Both the position numbers and the translations under genes were made by a program. DNA of 38,032 nt, from NCBI GenBank assembly GCA_009911355.1, contig QXXE01000039.1, positions 1 through 38,032 of the forward strand, given 5' to 3'. Under the pieces are notes generated by a model, which was not told the origin of the DNA, did not search any database, and saw only the letters and a program-made list of their open reading frames with translations. Below, in pieces: positions 1 through 8,015 of this stretch (within the stretch, counting starts at the first letter, position 1; every line of letters starts with the position of its first letter). Source of the DNA: Clostridiaceae bacterium (GTDB lineage: Bacteria > Bacillota > Clostridia > Oscillospirales > Butyricicoccaceae).

Positions 1-55
1 AATGGGGCTTGTCAACCCTGATTTCATATTTTTCTATATTTTGTGACCGGCTGAG

Positions 56-763
56 TCAAACCGATAAGCATATAAAATATTCCCGTTTCAGCTTGATGGT
101 CTTAAACCGGAACAGACAGACGGCAAAAAAGGCCGCATTCAAAATCTGCCCCAGGATGGTGGCCCAAGCGGCGCCTTTGACTCCCCACTGGCACACAAAA
201 ATGAAAATTGGGTCTAAAATAATATTTGTTGCACAACCTATGAGCAAGCCAATCATGCTGACTCTGGGACGCCCGTCCGCCCGGATGACACTCCCGAAGG
301 CGGAGCAGACAGCGGAGAAGGGAAAGCCCAGCACAATAATACGGCCATAATCCAGCGCATAGGGGAGATTTCCCTCTGTAGCCCCGAACAACCCGCAGAG
401 CGGCTCCAGGAAAAGCTGAAACAAGACCAGGAATATAAATCCTGTCCCAATCGTCAGGGTAACCAGATTCCCTACACCGCGGGCCGCATCATCGGGCCGG
501 TTTTTTCCCAGGTTCAGACTCATGTAAGCTGCGGCACCATCCCCTAACATAAAAGCGATGGCCATGAGGATAGTCGTCAACGGCATGATGACATTGGTGG
601 CGGCATTGCCCAGGTAGCCAACCCCCTGCCCAATAAACACCTGATCTACCATGTTGTAGAGCGAGTTGACCACAATGGAAATAATGCTGGGAATGGCGTA
701 GCGGATCATCAATTTCCCAACCCGCTCGGTTCCCAGCGGGTTGGCGGCAACTTGTTCGTTCAT
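56..763 (-). pseudogene. MATE-family efflux transporter, N-terminal half only
   Basis: This encodes the first 235 residues of a multidrug and toxin extrusion (MATE) antiporter. The opening (GTERVGKLMIRYAIPSIIS, then NMVDQVFIGQGVG) is typical of the family, and about six membrane segments are visible. Family members have about 450 residues and 12 segments in two pseudo-symmetric halves, so the second half is missing. After the charged loop following helix 6 (FKTIKLKREYF) the frame runs into a TGA at 56-58, and the codons beyond it do not look like MATE protein. I chose the ATG at 763 because GGAGGAG lies just upstream; an earlier in-frame ATG at 793 has no such site. It is the last gene of the operon marR, flavodoxin-like, ABC, ABC, MATE. 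Either a frameshift or junction lies here or the rest is lost; the window edge prevents a choice. A half transporter is unlikely to work. Confidence 0.8.
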
Positions 764-793
764 TTTAAACTCCTCCTTACAAATGAAAAACAT

Positions 794-2671
794 TTAGGCA
801 ATGGCGTTGCCTGTGTAAAGCTGGTAATACCGGCCCTTTTCCTCGATCAACTGGTCGTGGGTTCCCCGCTCGATGATCCGGCCCTGCTCCAGAACCATGA
901 TACAGTCGGAGTTCCGCACCGTTGAGAGGCGGTGGGCGATGACAAAGGTGGTGCGGCCCTTCATCAGCCGGTCCATGCCCTCCTGCACCAACTGCTCTGT
1001 GCGGGTGTCGATGGAGGACGTGGCCTCGTCCAGAATCAGGACGGGCGGGTCAGCAACAGCGGCGCGGGCGATGGCGAGGAGCTGCCGCTGGCCCTGGCTC
1101 AGATTAGAGCCGTCGCCGGTCAATACAGTCTGGTAGCCGTCCGGGAGCCGCCGGATAAAGCTGTCGGCGTTGGCCAGATTTGCGGCGGCAACGCACTCCT
1201 CGTCGGTGGCCTCCAGCCGTCCATAGCGGATGTTCTCCATCACCGTGCCGGTGAACAGGTGGGTGTCCTGCAAGACGATGCCCAGGGAGCGGCGAAGATC
1301 GGCTTTCCGGATTTTGTTGACATTGATGCCGTCATAGCGGATTTTGCCGTCTTGGATATCATAGAAGCGGTTGATCAGATTGGTGATGGTGGTCTTTCCC
1401 GCGCCGGTGCTGCCTACAAAGGCGATTTTCTGTCCAGGCGTGGCAAAGAGCTTGATATTGTGCAAAACGATTTTTTCATCGTTGTAGCCGAAGTCCACAT
1501 CATCAAAGACAATATCACCCTCCAGCTTCTTGTAGGTGACTGTGCCGTCCGCCTGATGGGGATGCCTCCAGGCCCACAGGCCCGTCCGCCGGGGTGTTTC
1601 TGTCAAGGTTCCGTCCGGCTGCTGCTCCACATTGACCAGCTCCACATAGCCGTTGTCCGCCTCCGGCTTCTCATCCAGCAGCTTGAAAATGCGTTCCGCT
1701 CCGGCCAGGGCCATGATGATGCTGTTGAATTGCTGGCTGACCTGGGTGACGGGCTGGGTGAAGTTTCGGTTCAGGTTCAGATAGGAGACCAGGGTGCCGA
1801 GGGTCAGGCTCCCCATGCCGTTCAGGGCCAGAACCGCTCCCAGCACAGCGCACAGCACATAGCTGATGTTCCCCAGGTTCCCGTTGACCGGCATCAGGAT
1901 ATTGGCGATTTTATTTGCGTTTTTGGTGCTCTCCCGAAGCTCCTGGTTGATGGCCCGGAACTGCTCGATATTCTCCTTTTCGTGGCAAAACACCTTGACG
2001 GCCTTCTGCCCCTCCATCATCTCTTCGATGTAGGCGTTGATCTTGCCCAAGCTGCTCTGCTGTTTGATGAAATATGTCCCGGCCATGCCGCCCAGCTTGG
2101 ACGCCACCACCAGCATAACGGCCACCATGCACAGGGTCAGGATGGTCAGCGGGATATTCAGGCACACCATGCTGATAAAGGTGAGCACAATGGTCACGGT
2201 GGAGTTGACCAACTGCGGGACGCTCTGGCCGATGAGCTGCCGGAGGGTGTCCACGTCGTTGGTATAGACCGACATGATGTCCCCGTGGGGCGTGGTATCA
2301 AAATATTTGATGGGAAGGGCCTCCATTTTGGAGAAAAGCTCTATCCTGATTTTCTTCAGCGTCCCCTGGCCGATGATTGCCATGAGCCGGTTATATCCAT
2401 AGGAGCAGAGCAGGCCAATCAGATACACCAGGGCCAGCGAGAGCAGCGCATGAGCCAGCGGGCCGAAATCCGGCGACTCCATACCAATCATGGGCTTGAT
2501 GTACACGTCCACCAAATCCCGCATGAACAGCGTCCCCCGGAGGGTGGCCAGGGCCACTCCCAGAATCAACACCACCACAAAGCCAAACTGCGCTTTGTAC
2601 TCCCGAAGCATAATGCCCAGCACGCGTTTCAGCAGGGGCATCAGATTCTTCTTGTTCGCTTGCTTACGCAT
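794..2671 (-). CDS. ABC exporter half-transporter with the catalytic ATP site (LmrD/BmrD/TM288-like)
   Basis: A 625-residue membrane exporter subunit: six transmembrane helices in about the first 330 residues, then an ATPase domain. The nucleotide-binding domain has Walker A GSTGAGKTT, Walker B LILDEATSSID with the catalytic Glu, and an H-loop His (VIAHRLSTV), so its own Walker motifs are competent. Its signature is non-canonical, LSQGQRQLL instead of LSGGQ. The neighbour has the complementary defects, so the two should form a heterodimer with one consensus and one degenerate ATP site, as in LmrCD, BmrCD and TM287/288. The start ATG at 2671 overlaps the end of the upstream subunit by 8 bases and has GGAGGTG about ten bases upstream, which implies translational coupling. 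A GTG further upstream is possible but unnecessary. The substrate is unknown; the linked MATE gene suggests drugs or toxic metabolites. Confidence 0.93.
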   Translation of the reverse strand: MRKQANKKNLMPLLKRVLGIMLREYKAQFGFVVVLILGVALATLRGTLFMRDLVDVYIKPMIGMESPDFGPLAHALLSLALVYLIGLLCSYGYNRLMAIIGQGTLKKIRIELFSKMEALPIKYFDTTPHGDIMSVYTNDVDTLRQLIGQSVPQLVNSTVTIVLTFISMVCLNIPLTILTLCMVAVMLVVASKLGGMAGTYFIKQQSSLGKINAYIEEMMEGQKAVKVFCHEKENIEQFRAINQELRESTKNANKIANILMPVNGNLGNISYVLCAVLGAVLALNGMGSLTLGTLVSYLNLNRNFTQPVTQVSQQFNSIIMALAGAERIFKLLDEKPEADNGYVELVNVEQQPDGTLTETPRRTGLWAWRHPHQADGTVTYKKLEGDIVFDDVDFGYNDEKIVLHNIKLFATPGQKIAFVGSTGAGKTTITNLINRFYDIQDGKIRYDGINVNKIRKADLRRSLGIVLQDTHLFTGTVMENIRYGRLEATDEECVAAANLANADSFIRRLPDGYQTVLTGDGSNLSQGQRQLLAIARAAVADPPVLILDEATSSIDTRTEQLVQEGMDRLMKGRTTFVIAHRLSTVRNSDCIMVLEQGRIIERGTHDQLIEEKGRYYQLYTGNAIA

Positions 2672-4403
2672 GGTCAAAGTCACCTCCACCTTTCGTCTGG
2701 GCCTCGTAGATTTCCTGATAAATGCTGTTGGTTTTCAGCAGGTTTTCGTGGGTGTCAAAGCCGCTGACCCTGCCGTTGTCCAGCACCAGGATACGGTCCG
2801 CGTCCTGCACGCTGGAAATGCGCTGGGCAATGATGATCTTGGTGGTTCCGGGAATCACAGTTTGCAGGGCCTCCCGGATTTTGGCGTCCGTGGCTGTGTC
2901 TACGGCGCTGGTGGAATCGTCCAGAATCAGCACTTTGGGCTTCTTCAGCAGGGCCCTGGCAATACACAGCCGCTGTTTTTGACCACCGGAGAAGTTGGCC
3001 CCGCCACGCTCTACCCAGGCGTCATAGCCCTTGGGCAGATGTTCGATGAACTCGTTCGCACAGGCCATGCGGCAGGCTTCCCGGTATTCCTCTGTGCTGC
3101 CTATCTTCTTGCCCCAGCGCAGGTTGTCTAACACGGTCCCGGAGAACAGTACGTTCTTTTGCAGGACCACCGCCACCTGATTGCGGAGCGTTTCCAGATC
3201 ATAGTTTCGGACATCCTCACCGCCCACCTTGACAGAGCCGGAGGTCACATCGTGCAGACGGCTGATAAGGCTGACCAGGCTGGATTTGCCGCAGCCGGTC
3301 CCGCCGATGATGCCGATGGTCTCTCCAGATCGGATGTGCAGGTCAATGTCGCTCAGTGTTTCTTCGCCGCTCCCCTGGCGGTAGGAGAAGGTCACATGGT
3401 CGAAATCAATACTGCCGTCCCTCACACGGTCCAGCGGTTTGGGAGGAGCAATGATGTCCGCCTTCTCCTCCAGCACCTCCGCGATCCGTTTCCCGCTGGC
3501 CGCGCTCATGGTCATCATCACGAAGATCATGGACAGCATCATCAGCGAGGAGAACGCGGTCATCACATAGGTAAACAGGGAAGTCAGGTTGCCGGTGGTC
3601 ATGCTCCCGGCCACGATGAAGCGCGCCCCGAACCAGGAAATCGCAATGATGCAGCCGTAGACGATAAACATCATCACCGGCAGGTTCAGCGCCTGGAGCT
3701 TCTCCGCGCTGACAAACAGCTCGTAGAGCTTTGTTGCCGCTTTCCCGAATTTCTCGTTTTCGTAGTCCTCCCGGACAAAGGCTTTCACCACACGGATGGC
3801 CGAAATATTCTCCTGAACGCTGGCGTTCAGGTCGTCATAGCGATGGAACACATGGCTGAAAATCTTCATGGCTTTGCTCATAATCAGGGCCACCGCAGCC
3901 GCCAGTACCACAATAGCGGCCAGGAAGATCATGCTCAGCCTGGCGTTGATGAGCAGGCACATCACCATGCTGCAAATCAGCATCAGCGGCGCTCTCAGGG
4001 CGATGCGCAGGCACATTTGAAACGCCATCTGTAGATTGGTGACATCCGTGGTCATGCGGGTGACAAGGCCCGCCGTACTGAATTTGTCAATATTGGAGAA
4101 AGAAAAGGTTTGGATGTTTTCAAACATACTCTGGCGCAGGTTGCAGGCAAAACCGGCAGAAGCGGAAGCCGCAAACCGTCCGGCCTGGATGCCGAATGCC
4201 AAACCGAAAAAGGCCAGCACGATCATCAGCGCACCATAAAGGTAGACATTCCGCAGATTCCCGGCTTCAATGCCTTTGTCGATGAGGCTGGCAATCACGA
4301 AGGGAACCAGAAGCTCCGCCACCACTTCCAACACCGTAAAAATCGGGGTGATGATGGTGTCCTTTTTGTATTCTCCGATTTGTTTCAAAAGTGTTTTTAT
4401 CAA
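2664..4403 (-). CDS. ABC exporter half-transporter with the degenerate ATP site (LmrC/BmrC/TM287-like)
   Basis: A 579-residue partner of the preceding exporter subunit. Six membrane helices fill residues 1-300; the ATPase domain follows with Walker A GGTGCGKSS (about 366-374), a canonical signature FSGGQKQR (about 471) and Walker B LILDDSTSAVD (about 492). Asp replaces the catalytic Glu, and the H-loop reads IIIAQRISSV with Gln replacing His. Those two changes mark the degenerate site of heterodimeric exporters, while its intact signature completes the active site of the partner. The start appears to be TTG at 4403, with GAGAGGGGG nine bases upstream; no ATG fits as well. It begins 15 bases after the flavodoxin-like gene. 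The family exports hydrophobic drugs from the membrane; the actual substrate cannot be read from sequence. Confidence 0.93.
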   Translation of the reverse strand: MIKTLLKQIGEYKKDTIITPIFTVLEVVAELLVPFVIASLIDKGIEAGNLRNVYLYGALMIVLAFFGLAFGIQAGRFAASASAGFACNLRQSMFENIQTFSFSNIDKFSTAGLVTRMTTDVTNLQMAFQMCLRIALRAPLMLICSMVMCLLINARLSMIFLAAIVVLAAAVALIMSKAMKIFSHVFHRYDDLNASVQENISAIRVVKAFVREDYENEKFGKAATKLYELFVSAEKLQALNLPVMMFIVYGCIIAISWFGARFIVAGSMTTGNLTSLFTYVMTAFSSLMMLSMIFVMMTMSAASGKRIAEVLEEKADIIAPPKPLDRVRDGSIDFDHVTFSYRQGSGEETLSDIDLHIRSGETIGIIGGTGCGKSSLVSLISRLHDVTSGSVKVGGEDVRNYDLETLRNQVAVVLQKNVLFSGTVLDNLRWGKKIGSTEEYREACRMACANEFIEHLPKGYDAWVERGGANFSGGQKQRLCIARALLKKPKVLILDDSTSAVDTATDAKIREALQTVIPGTTKIIIAQRISSVQDADRILVLDNGRVSGFDTHENLLKTNSIYQEIYEAQTKGGGDFDHA

Positions 4404-4418
4404 GAATAGCGCCCCCTC

Positions 4419-4916
4419 TCAAATCCCGCTTTCCTGAATGAAGCGGCGCAGTTCCCGGAGGTCATCTGTATCGGGATGATTCATGGAATGCTGGAACGCC
4501 TCCAGCATGGTCTTGGCACGCTGGTTCTCCGGGTTTTCGTCCAAAGCAGTCTGTACGGTGTCCATCACGCTGGCCGGAATCTGGCCCGGACAGAAAAACG
4601 TCCCGCGATAGTCGCATTCATCGGGTATGAAGGGGAGAAGGCTGTGCTCGATGATGTCCTTGCTCTCGTGAAGCGCCATACCGCAGGTGACACAGCAGAG
4701 GATAGTTTTCCCCTCCAGATTTTCCAACACATCCGCGATCTTCAGTGGGATCGCGGCCTGTGTGATTTCAAAGACGAGCAGGTATACGTCCGCATCGTCC
4801 GAAATCTCCTGCTTGTTCAAATCCACAAGCTCCGTGCCAGCCAGGATGGTTTGAATTTCATCCGCCAACACCCCGGCGTTTCCATAGACATCTAAGTACG
4901 CAATCTGATAGTCCAC
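4419..4916 (-). CDS. Flavodoxin-fold domain protein
   Basis: A 165-residue protein without membrane segments. It alternates hydrophobic strands and helices as in flavodoxins (AYLDVYGN at the N-terminus, VYLLVFEI, KTILCCVTCGMA in the middle, RGTFFCPGQIP near residue 107). The last motif matches the conserved GTF.CQGKI strand-loop of the flavodoxin domain group found in anaerobes. The usual phosphate-binding loop (T/S-x-T-G-x-T) is not recognisable (DVYGNAG instead), so FMN binding is doubtful. The start is GTG at 4916, directly after the marR stop, with AAGGAGG inside the end of marR, so the two are translationally coupled. A MarR plus small flavodoxin pair is reminiscent of the gut bilirubin-reductase neighbourhood (bilQ, bilS), but no bilR reductase is present here. 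A redox or sensing role for the efflux operon is inference. Confidence 0.7.
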   Translation of the reverse strand: MDYQIAYLDVYGNAGVLADEIQTILAGTELVDLNKQEISDDADVYLLVFEITQAAIPLKIADVLENLEGKTILCCVTCGMALHESKDIIEHSLLPFIPDECDYRGTFFCPGQIPASVMDTVQTALDENPENQRAKTMLEAFQHSMNHPDTDDLRELRRFIQESGI

Positions 4917-5363
4917 TTACACTGGCCTCCTTGGAGTTTTTTGTTGTATATTGTCAAGGATCGTCCGCAGGGCGCTTTCGATCCCTTCCAAACGGCGTTC
5001 GGGTATTTCCTGCACAAGACAGCCGTTCAAATTTTCGATGTAATCCTTTACGATACCTTCGGCTGCATGGGCCTTGGCCGTCAGAACGATATGCTTTTTG
5101 CGGTTATCGTCTTTGTCCATTTTCATTTTGACATACCCGTTTTTCCGCAGCTCTTTCAGCGTTCTGGAAATAGACGACCGGGTAAAGCCCATCCTCTCGC
5201 ACAGTTCTGTGGAACAGACACAAGAGGAATCCATTGAAAAAATCTCATTCAGCAGGAACGCCTGCGCGAAGGTCATCTCATTTGCTGCCAGCTCCTCGCT
5301 TTCATAGAGGCCCAGGCAGATGTTGATTTGCCGAAGCGTCAACAGCAGGTTCCCATCAGACAT
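4917..5363 (-). CDS. MarR-family transcriptional regulator
   Basis: A 148-residue winged-helix repressor. The DNA-binding core is at about residues 45-105: STELCERMGFTRSSISRTLKELRKNGYVKMKMDKDDNRKKHIVLTAK (given here for position; the wing is MDKDDNRKK). Helices for dimerisation flank it. MarR proteins usually repress their own operon and neighbouring efflux genes and are released by small phenolic or toxic ligands or by thiol oxidation. Several cysteines near SSCVCSTELC could allow thiol sensing, but that is inference. The start ATG at 5363 is chosen for the GGGTGGTG site eight bases upstream; the longer frame to 5438 would run through the promoter region. It is the first gene of the minus-strand efflux operon and is divergent from the LysR gene. 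Confidence 0.9.
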   Translation of the reverse strand: MSDGNLLLTLRQINICLGLYESEELAANEMTFAQAFLLNEIFSMDSSCVCSTELCERMGFTRSSISRTLKELRKNGYVKMKMDKDDNRKKHIVLTAKAHAAEGIVKDYIENLNGCLVQEIPERRLEGIESALRTILDNIQQKTPRRPV

Positions 5364-5440
5364 TTCACACCACCCTTTCTTTCGCGGCTTTGTTTGGTTC
5401 ACGACTGTTCGGCAGACAATTTTCGCTGGCACTACCATCT

Positions 5441-5468
5441 ATTATACTCATTTCCTCTTGAATGTTAA
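5441..5468 (-). promoter_or_regulatory. Promoter of the marR efflux operon
   Basis: On the minus strand TTAACA (5463-5468) and TATAAT (5441-5446) are separated by 16 bases, about 80 bases before the marR start. The -35 overlaps that of the divergent lysR promoter, so the two promoters would compete. Confidence 0.7.
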
Positions 5469-5486
5469 CTCAAAAAATGTTATAAC
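5458..5486 (+). promoter_or_regulatory. Candidate lysR promoter
   Basis: TTGAAT (5458-5463), a 17-base spacer and TATAAC (5481-5486) precede the LysR gene by about 40 bases. The -10 lies within the palindrome at 5477-5488. Confidence 0.55.
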
Positions 5487-5488
5487 AT
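5477..5488. promoter_or_regulatory. Candidate operator, perfect palindrome ATGTTATAACAT
   Basis: A perfect 12-bp palindrome in the marR-lysR intergenic region. It covers the lysR -10 and lies about ten bases upstream of the marR -35. Its position suggests binding by MarR or LysR; which one is not decidable from sequence. Confidence 0.55.
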
Positions 5489-5525
5489 ATAAAGAACTTT
5501 TATCAATCCGAAGGAGGAACTCCTT

Positions 5526-6431
5526 GTGAACACTTTTCAGCTAACCTGCTTTTTGACTGTGGCGGAAACACTCAGCTTTGCAAAAGCCGCCAAGTTGCTC
5601 AATGTGACTCAGCCAGCGGTCACTCATCAGATTCACTCCTTGGAGGAGGAGTTGAATGCCCAGCTATTCAAGCGCACCACCCGTTCTGTAGAGATCACCC
5701 AGGAAGGGCTGATTTTTTTGAACGATGCCAAAAATGTTCTGAGCATCATTACTCTGGCGAAAAAGCGGTTTGAGGATCCTGTGGTGGATGAACGGCAGTT
5801 CTTTTCCATTGGCTGCCACAGCAGTAATGAGTTGCGCCTGCTCCCCGGCATTCTGTGTCAAATGGCAGACGCCTGCCCAAACCTGTATCCTATCTTTCAA
5901 ATCGTTCCGTTCCAGCATCTCTATCAGCTTTTGGCGGAGGGGGCAGTGGATGCGGTTATCGCGTTCCAAGAAAGGGGAGAGAAGAAGGATACTGGCATCT
6001 ACAAGGAGATAGCGAAAGTTTCTGTTGTTGGCGTCCTGCCCGCCGGACATCCATTGGCGGAAAAGGAATCTCTGGACGGGGATGATCTCCGGACGCAAAA
6101 GCTGATCTTGATGGAACCTCAGAGATGTCCGGACAGCCTGAACACGGTGCAGCACGAATTGACAACCGGGCGGGCAGTTTCTGATTTGTTCCTGTGCGGC
6201 TCCGCCGATGTCTGTACCACTCTGGCCAAAGCTGGTTTTGGAATTGCCGTTCAACCCGATTTCCCGTCCCTGCGGGACCCTGCCCTGGCCTACATTCCAA
6301 TCAAAGATGTGGAGCGGCTGTCCTATGGTGTGTACTACCGGAGCGTAACAGGAAAGCCGCTGTTGAAGCTCTTTCTGCAATCATGTAAAGATAACTTTCC
6401 TGTCAGGCCGGAGAAGGAAATCAACGGTTGA
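5526..6431 (+). CDS. LysR-family transcriptional regulator
   Basis: A 301-residue LysR-type regulator. The N-terminal winged helix-turn-helix is classical (TFQLTCFLTVAETLSFAKAAKLL, then VTQPAVTHQIHSLEEEL, LFKRTTRSVEITQEG; residues 3-65), and the rest is the two-lobed effector-binding domain (IGCHSSNELRLLPGIL onward). Such proteins usually activate a neighbouring gene in response to a small ligand. The start is GTG at 5526 with AAGGAGG nine bases upstream. It lies between the MarR operon and a complete MATE pump that starts 123 bases downstream, so it may control either. The ligand is not predictable. Confidence 0.92.
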   Translation: MNTFQLTCFLTVAETLSFAKAAKLLNVTQPAVTHQIHSLEEELNAQLFKRTTRSVEITQEGLIFLNDAKNVLSIITLAKKRFEDPVVDERQFFSIGCHSSNELRLLPGILCQMADACPNLYPIFQIVPFQHLYQLLAEGAVDAVIAFQERGEKKDTGIYKEIAKVSVVGVLPAGHPLAEKESLDGDDLRTQKLILMEPQRCPDSLNTVQHELTTGRAVSDLFLCGSADVCTTLAKAGFGIAVQPDFPSLRDPALAYIPIKDVERLSYGVYYRSVTGKPLLKLFLQSCKDNFPVRPEKEING

Positions 6432-6456
6432 CTTTGAAAATCGCCTGTGCTACAAT
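6428..6456 (+). promoter_or_regulatory. Promoter in front of the second MATE gene
   Basis: TTGACT (6428-6433), exactly 17 bases, TACAAT (6451-6456). The -35 overlaps the lysR stop codon. A transcript starting near 6463 would first meet the hairpin at 6496-6530, then the MATE gene. Confidence 0.72.
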
Positions 6457-6495
6457 AGTCTCGCTTGTCAGAGGACTTGCGATCAAAAATCGTTG

Positions 6496-6530
6496 AAGTG
6501 GGATAAGCCCGTATAGGGTTTGTCCCACTT
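6496..6530 (+). terminator. Terminator hairpin in the MATE leader (possible attenuator)
   Basis: Arms 6496-6510 and 6516-6530 pair over 15 bases with two G-U pairs, with a five-base loop, followed by a T-rich tract (CTTGTTTTGT). It terminates lysR, but it also lies downstream of the promoter at 6428-6456 and 24 bases before the MATE start, so it could act as an attenuator. A weak alternative pairing exists between GCTTGTC (6463-6469) and GATAAGC (6502-6508). Confidence 0.7.
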
Positions 6531-6554
6531 CTTGTTTTGTCTGGAGGTATTTTT

Positions 6555-7886
6555 GTGAATGACAAACTGAAAAATCTGTGGCGATACATCTTCCCAGCTA
6601 TGGGCGGGCTGTTCGTGACCTACCTTTACAATGTGGTGGACGGCATATTCGTGGGCCAGGGTGTGGGTTCGGCGGCGTTAGGCGCGGTCAATATCGGCGT
6701 TCCGTTCATCACCTTTGCTGTTGCTGTCGCGGCGATGTTTCCTATGGGTGGAGCAACAGTGGCCGCCATCCGAATGGGCCGTGGAGACAGAGAAGGAGCG
6801 AATCATGCCTTTATGGCCTCGGTTGCGCTGACGCTGCTGGTATCGGTGTTGCTCACAGCCGCGGGGATGGTGTTCTGTGAACAAATTATCAGCATGAGCG
6901 GCGGACGCACCCTCAGCGGAGCCATGCGGGATATGGCGGTTGATTACCTGTTCTATTACTGCACTTTTTCTATTCCCATGCTGATGAGTACCTGCCTGTC
7001 TGTTTTTGTGCGGAATGACGGCTCCCCGGCGCTGTCTTTTGTGGGAATGTGCGTGGGAGCGGGAGCAAATATCTTCCTGGACTGGCTGTTCATCTTCCCG
7101 ATGGACATGGGCGTGATCGGCGCGGCCATCGCCTCCGGGCTGGGCCAGGTGTTTTCTGTGGCTGTCCTGCTGTCCCACTTTTTGAGAAAACGGGGGAACC
7201 TACGCTTCCGGCGATTCCCCGTCAGCGGAGCACTGATTGGGAAGATCTGTAAACGCGGTGTTCCGGAGGCGGCCTCCCAACTGACCACGCCGGTGACAGC
7301 TCTCTGTTATAACCTTATGCTGGCGAGGCTGGTGGGCGATATCGGTGTGTCCACCTTCAGCGTCTTGAGTTTCATCTACTCGCTGGCCAACGCCATCCTC
7401 TCCGGGACGGCCCAGGGCCTGCAGCCCCTTTGGGGTCTCTGCTATGGGGAGCGGGATACAGACGGGATGAATCTATATTTTCGCTGGGGAATCCGCATCA
7501 ATGCCATATTGTCCGTAGTCATTTATGGGCTTCTGTTTCTCTTCGCCGAACCCGCGATCCGAATTTTCAACCGGGACCCGGAGCTTGTCCAAAATGCCTC
7601 CGCCGCCCTGTCGCTGTTTGGCCTGTCCTTTATCCCCATGGCGCTGAACCTGATTTATACAGCCTTTCTGTACTCCACCAAGAGGACCCTGCAGGCCGAT
7701 GCTGTTTCCCTCAGTCGGGGCGTTGTCCTAAAAGCGGCGGCTATTTTCTGTTTGTCTGTCCTTTTGGGCAGCGATACGATTTGGCTTGCCCCACTCGCCG
7801 CGGAAATGCTGACGCTTCTGCTGGCACGGATGCTTTTCAAAACGTCAAATCTCACTGGCAGAAAGATTGATAAAATTATTTTATGA
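6555..7886 (+). CDS. MATE-family multidrug efflux transporter
   Basis: A complete 443-residue MATE antiporter with about twelve membrane helices in two halves. Family features include GLFVTYLYNVVDGIFVGQGVG at the start of the first half and AASQLTTPVTALCYNLMLAR at the start of the second. Such pumps expel cationic drugs or metabolites by Na+ or H+ exchange. The start is GTG at 6555, preceded by CTGGAGG; an in-frame TTG upstream lacks a ribosome site. The proximity of lysR suggests that LysR controls it. The leader with a promoter and hairpin suggests a second level of control. It is distinct in sequence from the truncated MATE at the left edge and from the one at 16.7 kb. Confidence 0.92.
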   Translation: MNDKLKNLWRYIFPAMGGLFVTYLYNVVDGIFVGQGVGSAALGAVNIGVPFITFAVAVAAMFPMGGATVAAIRMGRGDREGANHAFMASVALTLLVSVLLTAAGMVFCEQIISMSGGRTLSGAMRDMAVDYLFYYCTFSIPMLMSTCLSVFVRNDGSPALSFVGMCVGAGANIFLDWLFIFPMDMGVIGAAIASGLGQVFSVAVLLSHFLRKRGNLRFRRFPVSGALIGKICKRGVPEAASQLTTPVTALCYNLMLARLVGDIGVSTFSVLSFIYSLANAILSGTAQGLQPLWGLCYGERDTDGMNLYFRWGIRINAILSVVIYGLLFLFAEPAIRIFNRDPELVQNASAALSLFGLSFIPMALNLIYTAFLYSTKRTLQADAVSLSRGVVLKAAAIFCLSVLLGSDTIWLAPLAAEMLTLLLARMLFKTSNLTGRKIDKIIL

Positions 7887-7911
7887 TATATAAAATTGTT
7901 TTTGTAATAAA

Positions 7912-7938
7912 TTAGCACTCTCGTATTGACAGTGCTAA
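7912..7938 (+). promoter_or_regulatory. CIRCE operator (HrcA binding site)
   Basis: TTAGCACTC, nine bases, CAGTGCTAA: the classical CIRCE inverted repeat (TTAGCACTC-N9-GAGTGCTAA) with a single mismatch in the right arm. HrcA represses heat-shock genes through this site. The right arm overlaps the -35 of the hsp20 promoter. Confidence 0.93.
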
Positions 7939-7954
7939 TCCTGGCCGCTATACT
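7926..7954 (+). promoter_or_regulatory. hsp20 promoter under CIRCE control
   Basis: TTGACA (7926-7931), 17 bases, TATACT (7949-7954). The CIRCE element covers the -35, so HrcA would block polymerase directly. This is a vegetative-type promoter, as usual for HrcA-controlled genes. Confidence 0.9.
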
Positions 7955-8015
7955 ATGAGCATAACCACAAACCAAGCGCGGTGTAAAAACCGCAAGTCTG
8001 AAAGGAGAAATCTTT

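Noticed and set aside
9..350. 113-codon plus-strand frame at the left edge
   Set aside because: Antisense to the MATE gene, whose protein is clearly recognisable.
932..2767. 611-codon open frame antisense to the ABC exporter genes
   Set aside because: Its His/Gln/Asp-rich protein is what GC-rich exporter codons give on the opposite strand; the minus strand has full ABC motifs.
4419..5363. bilQ-bilS assignment for the MarR and flavodoxin-like genes
   Set aside because: No bilirubin reductase gene is adjacent and the similarity is from memory only, so no symbols were assigned.
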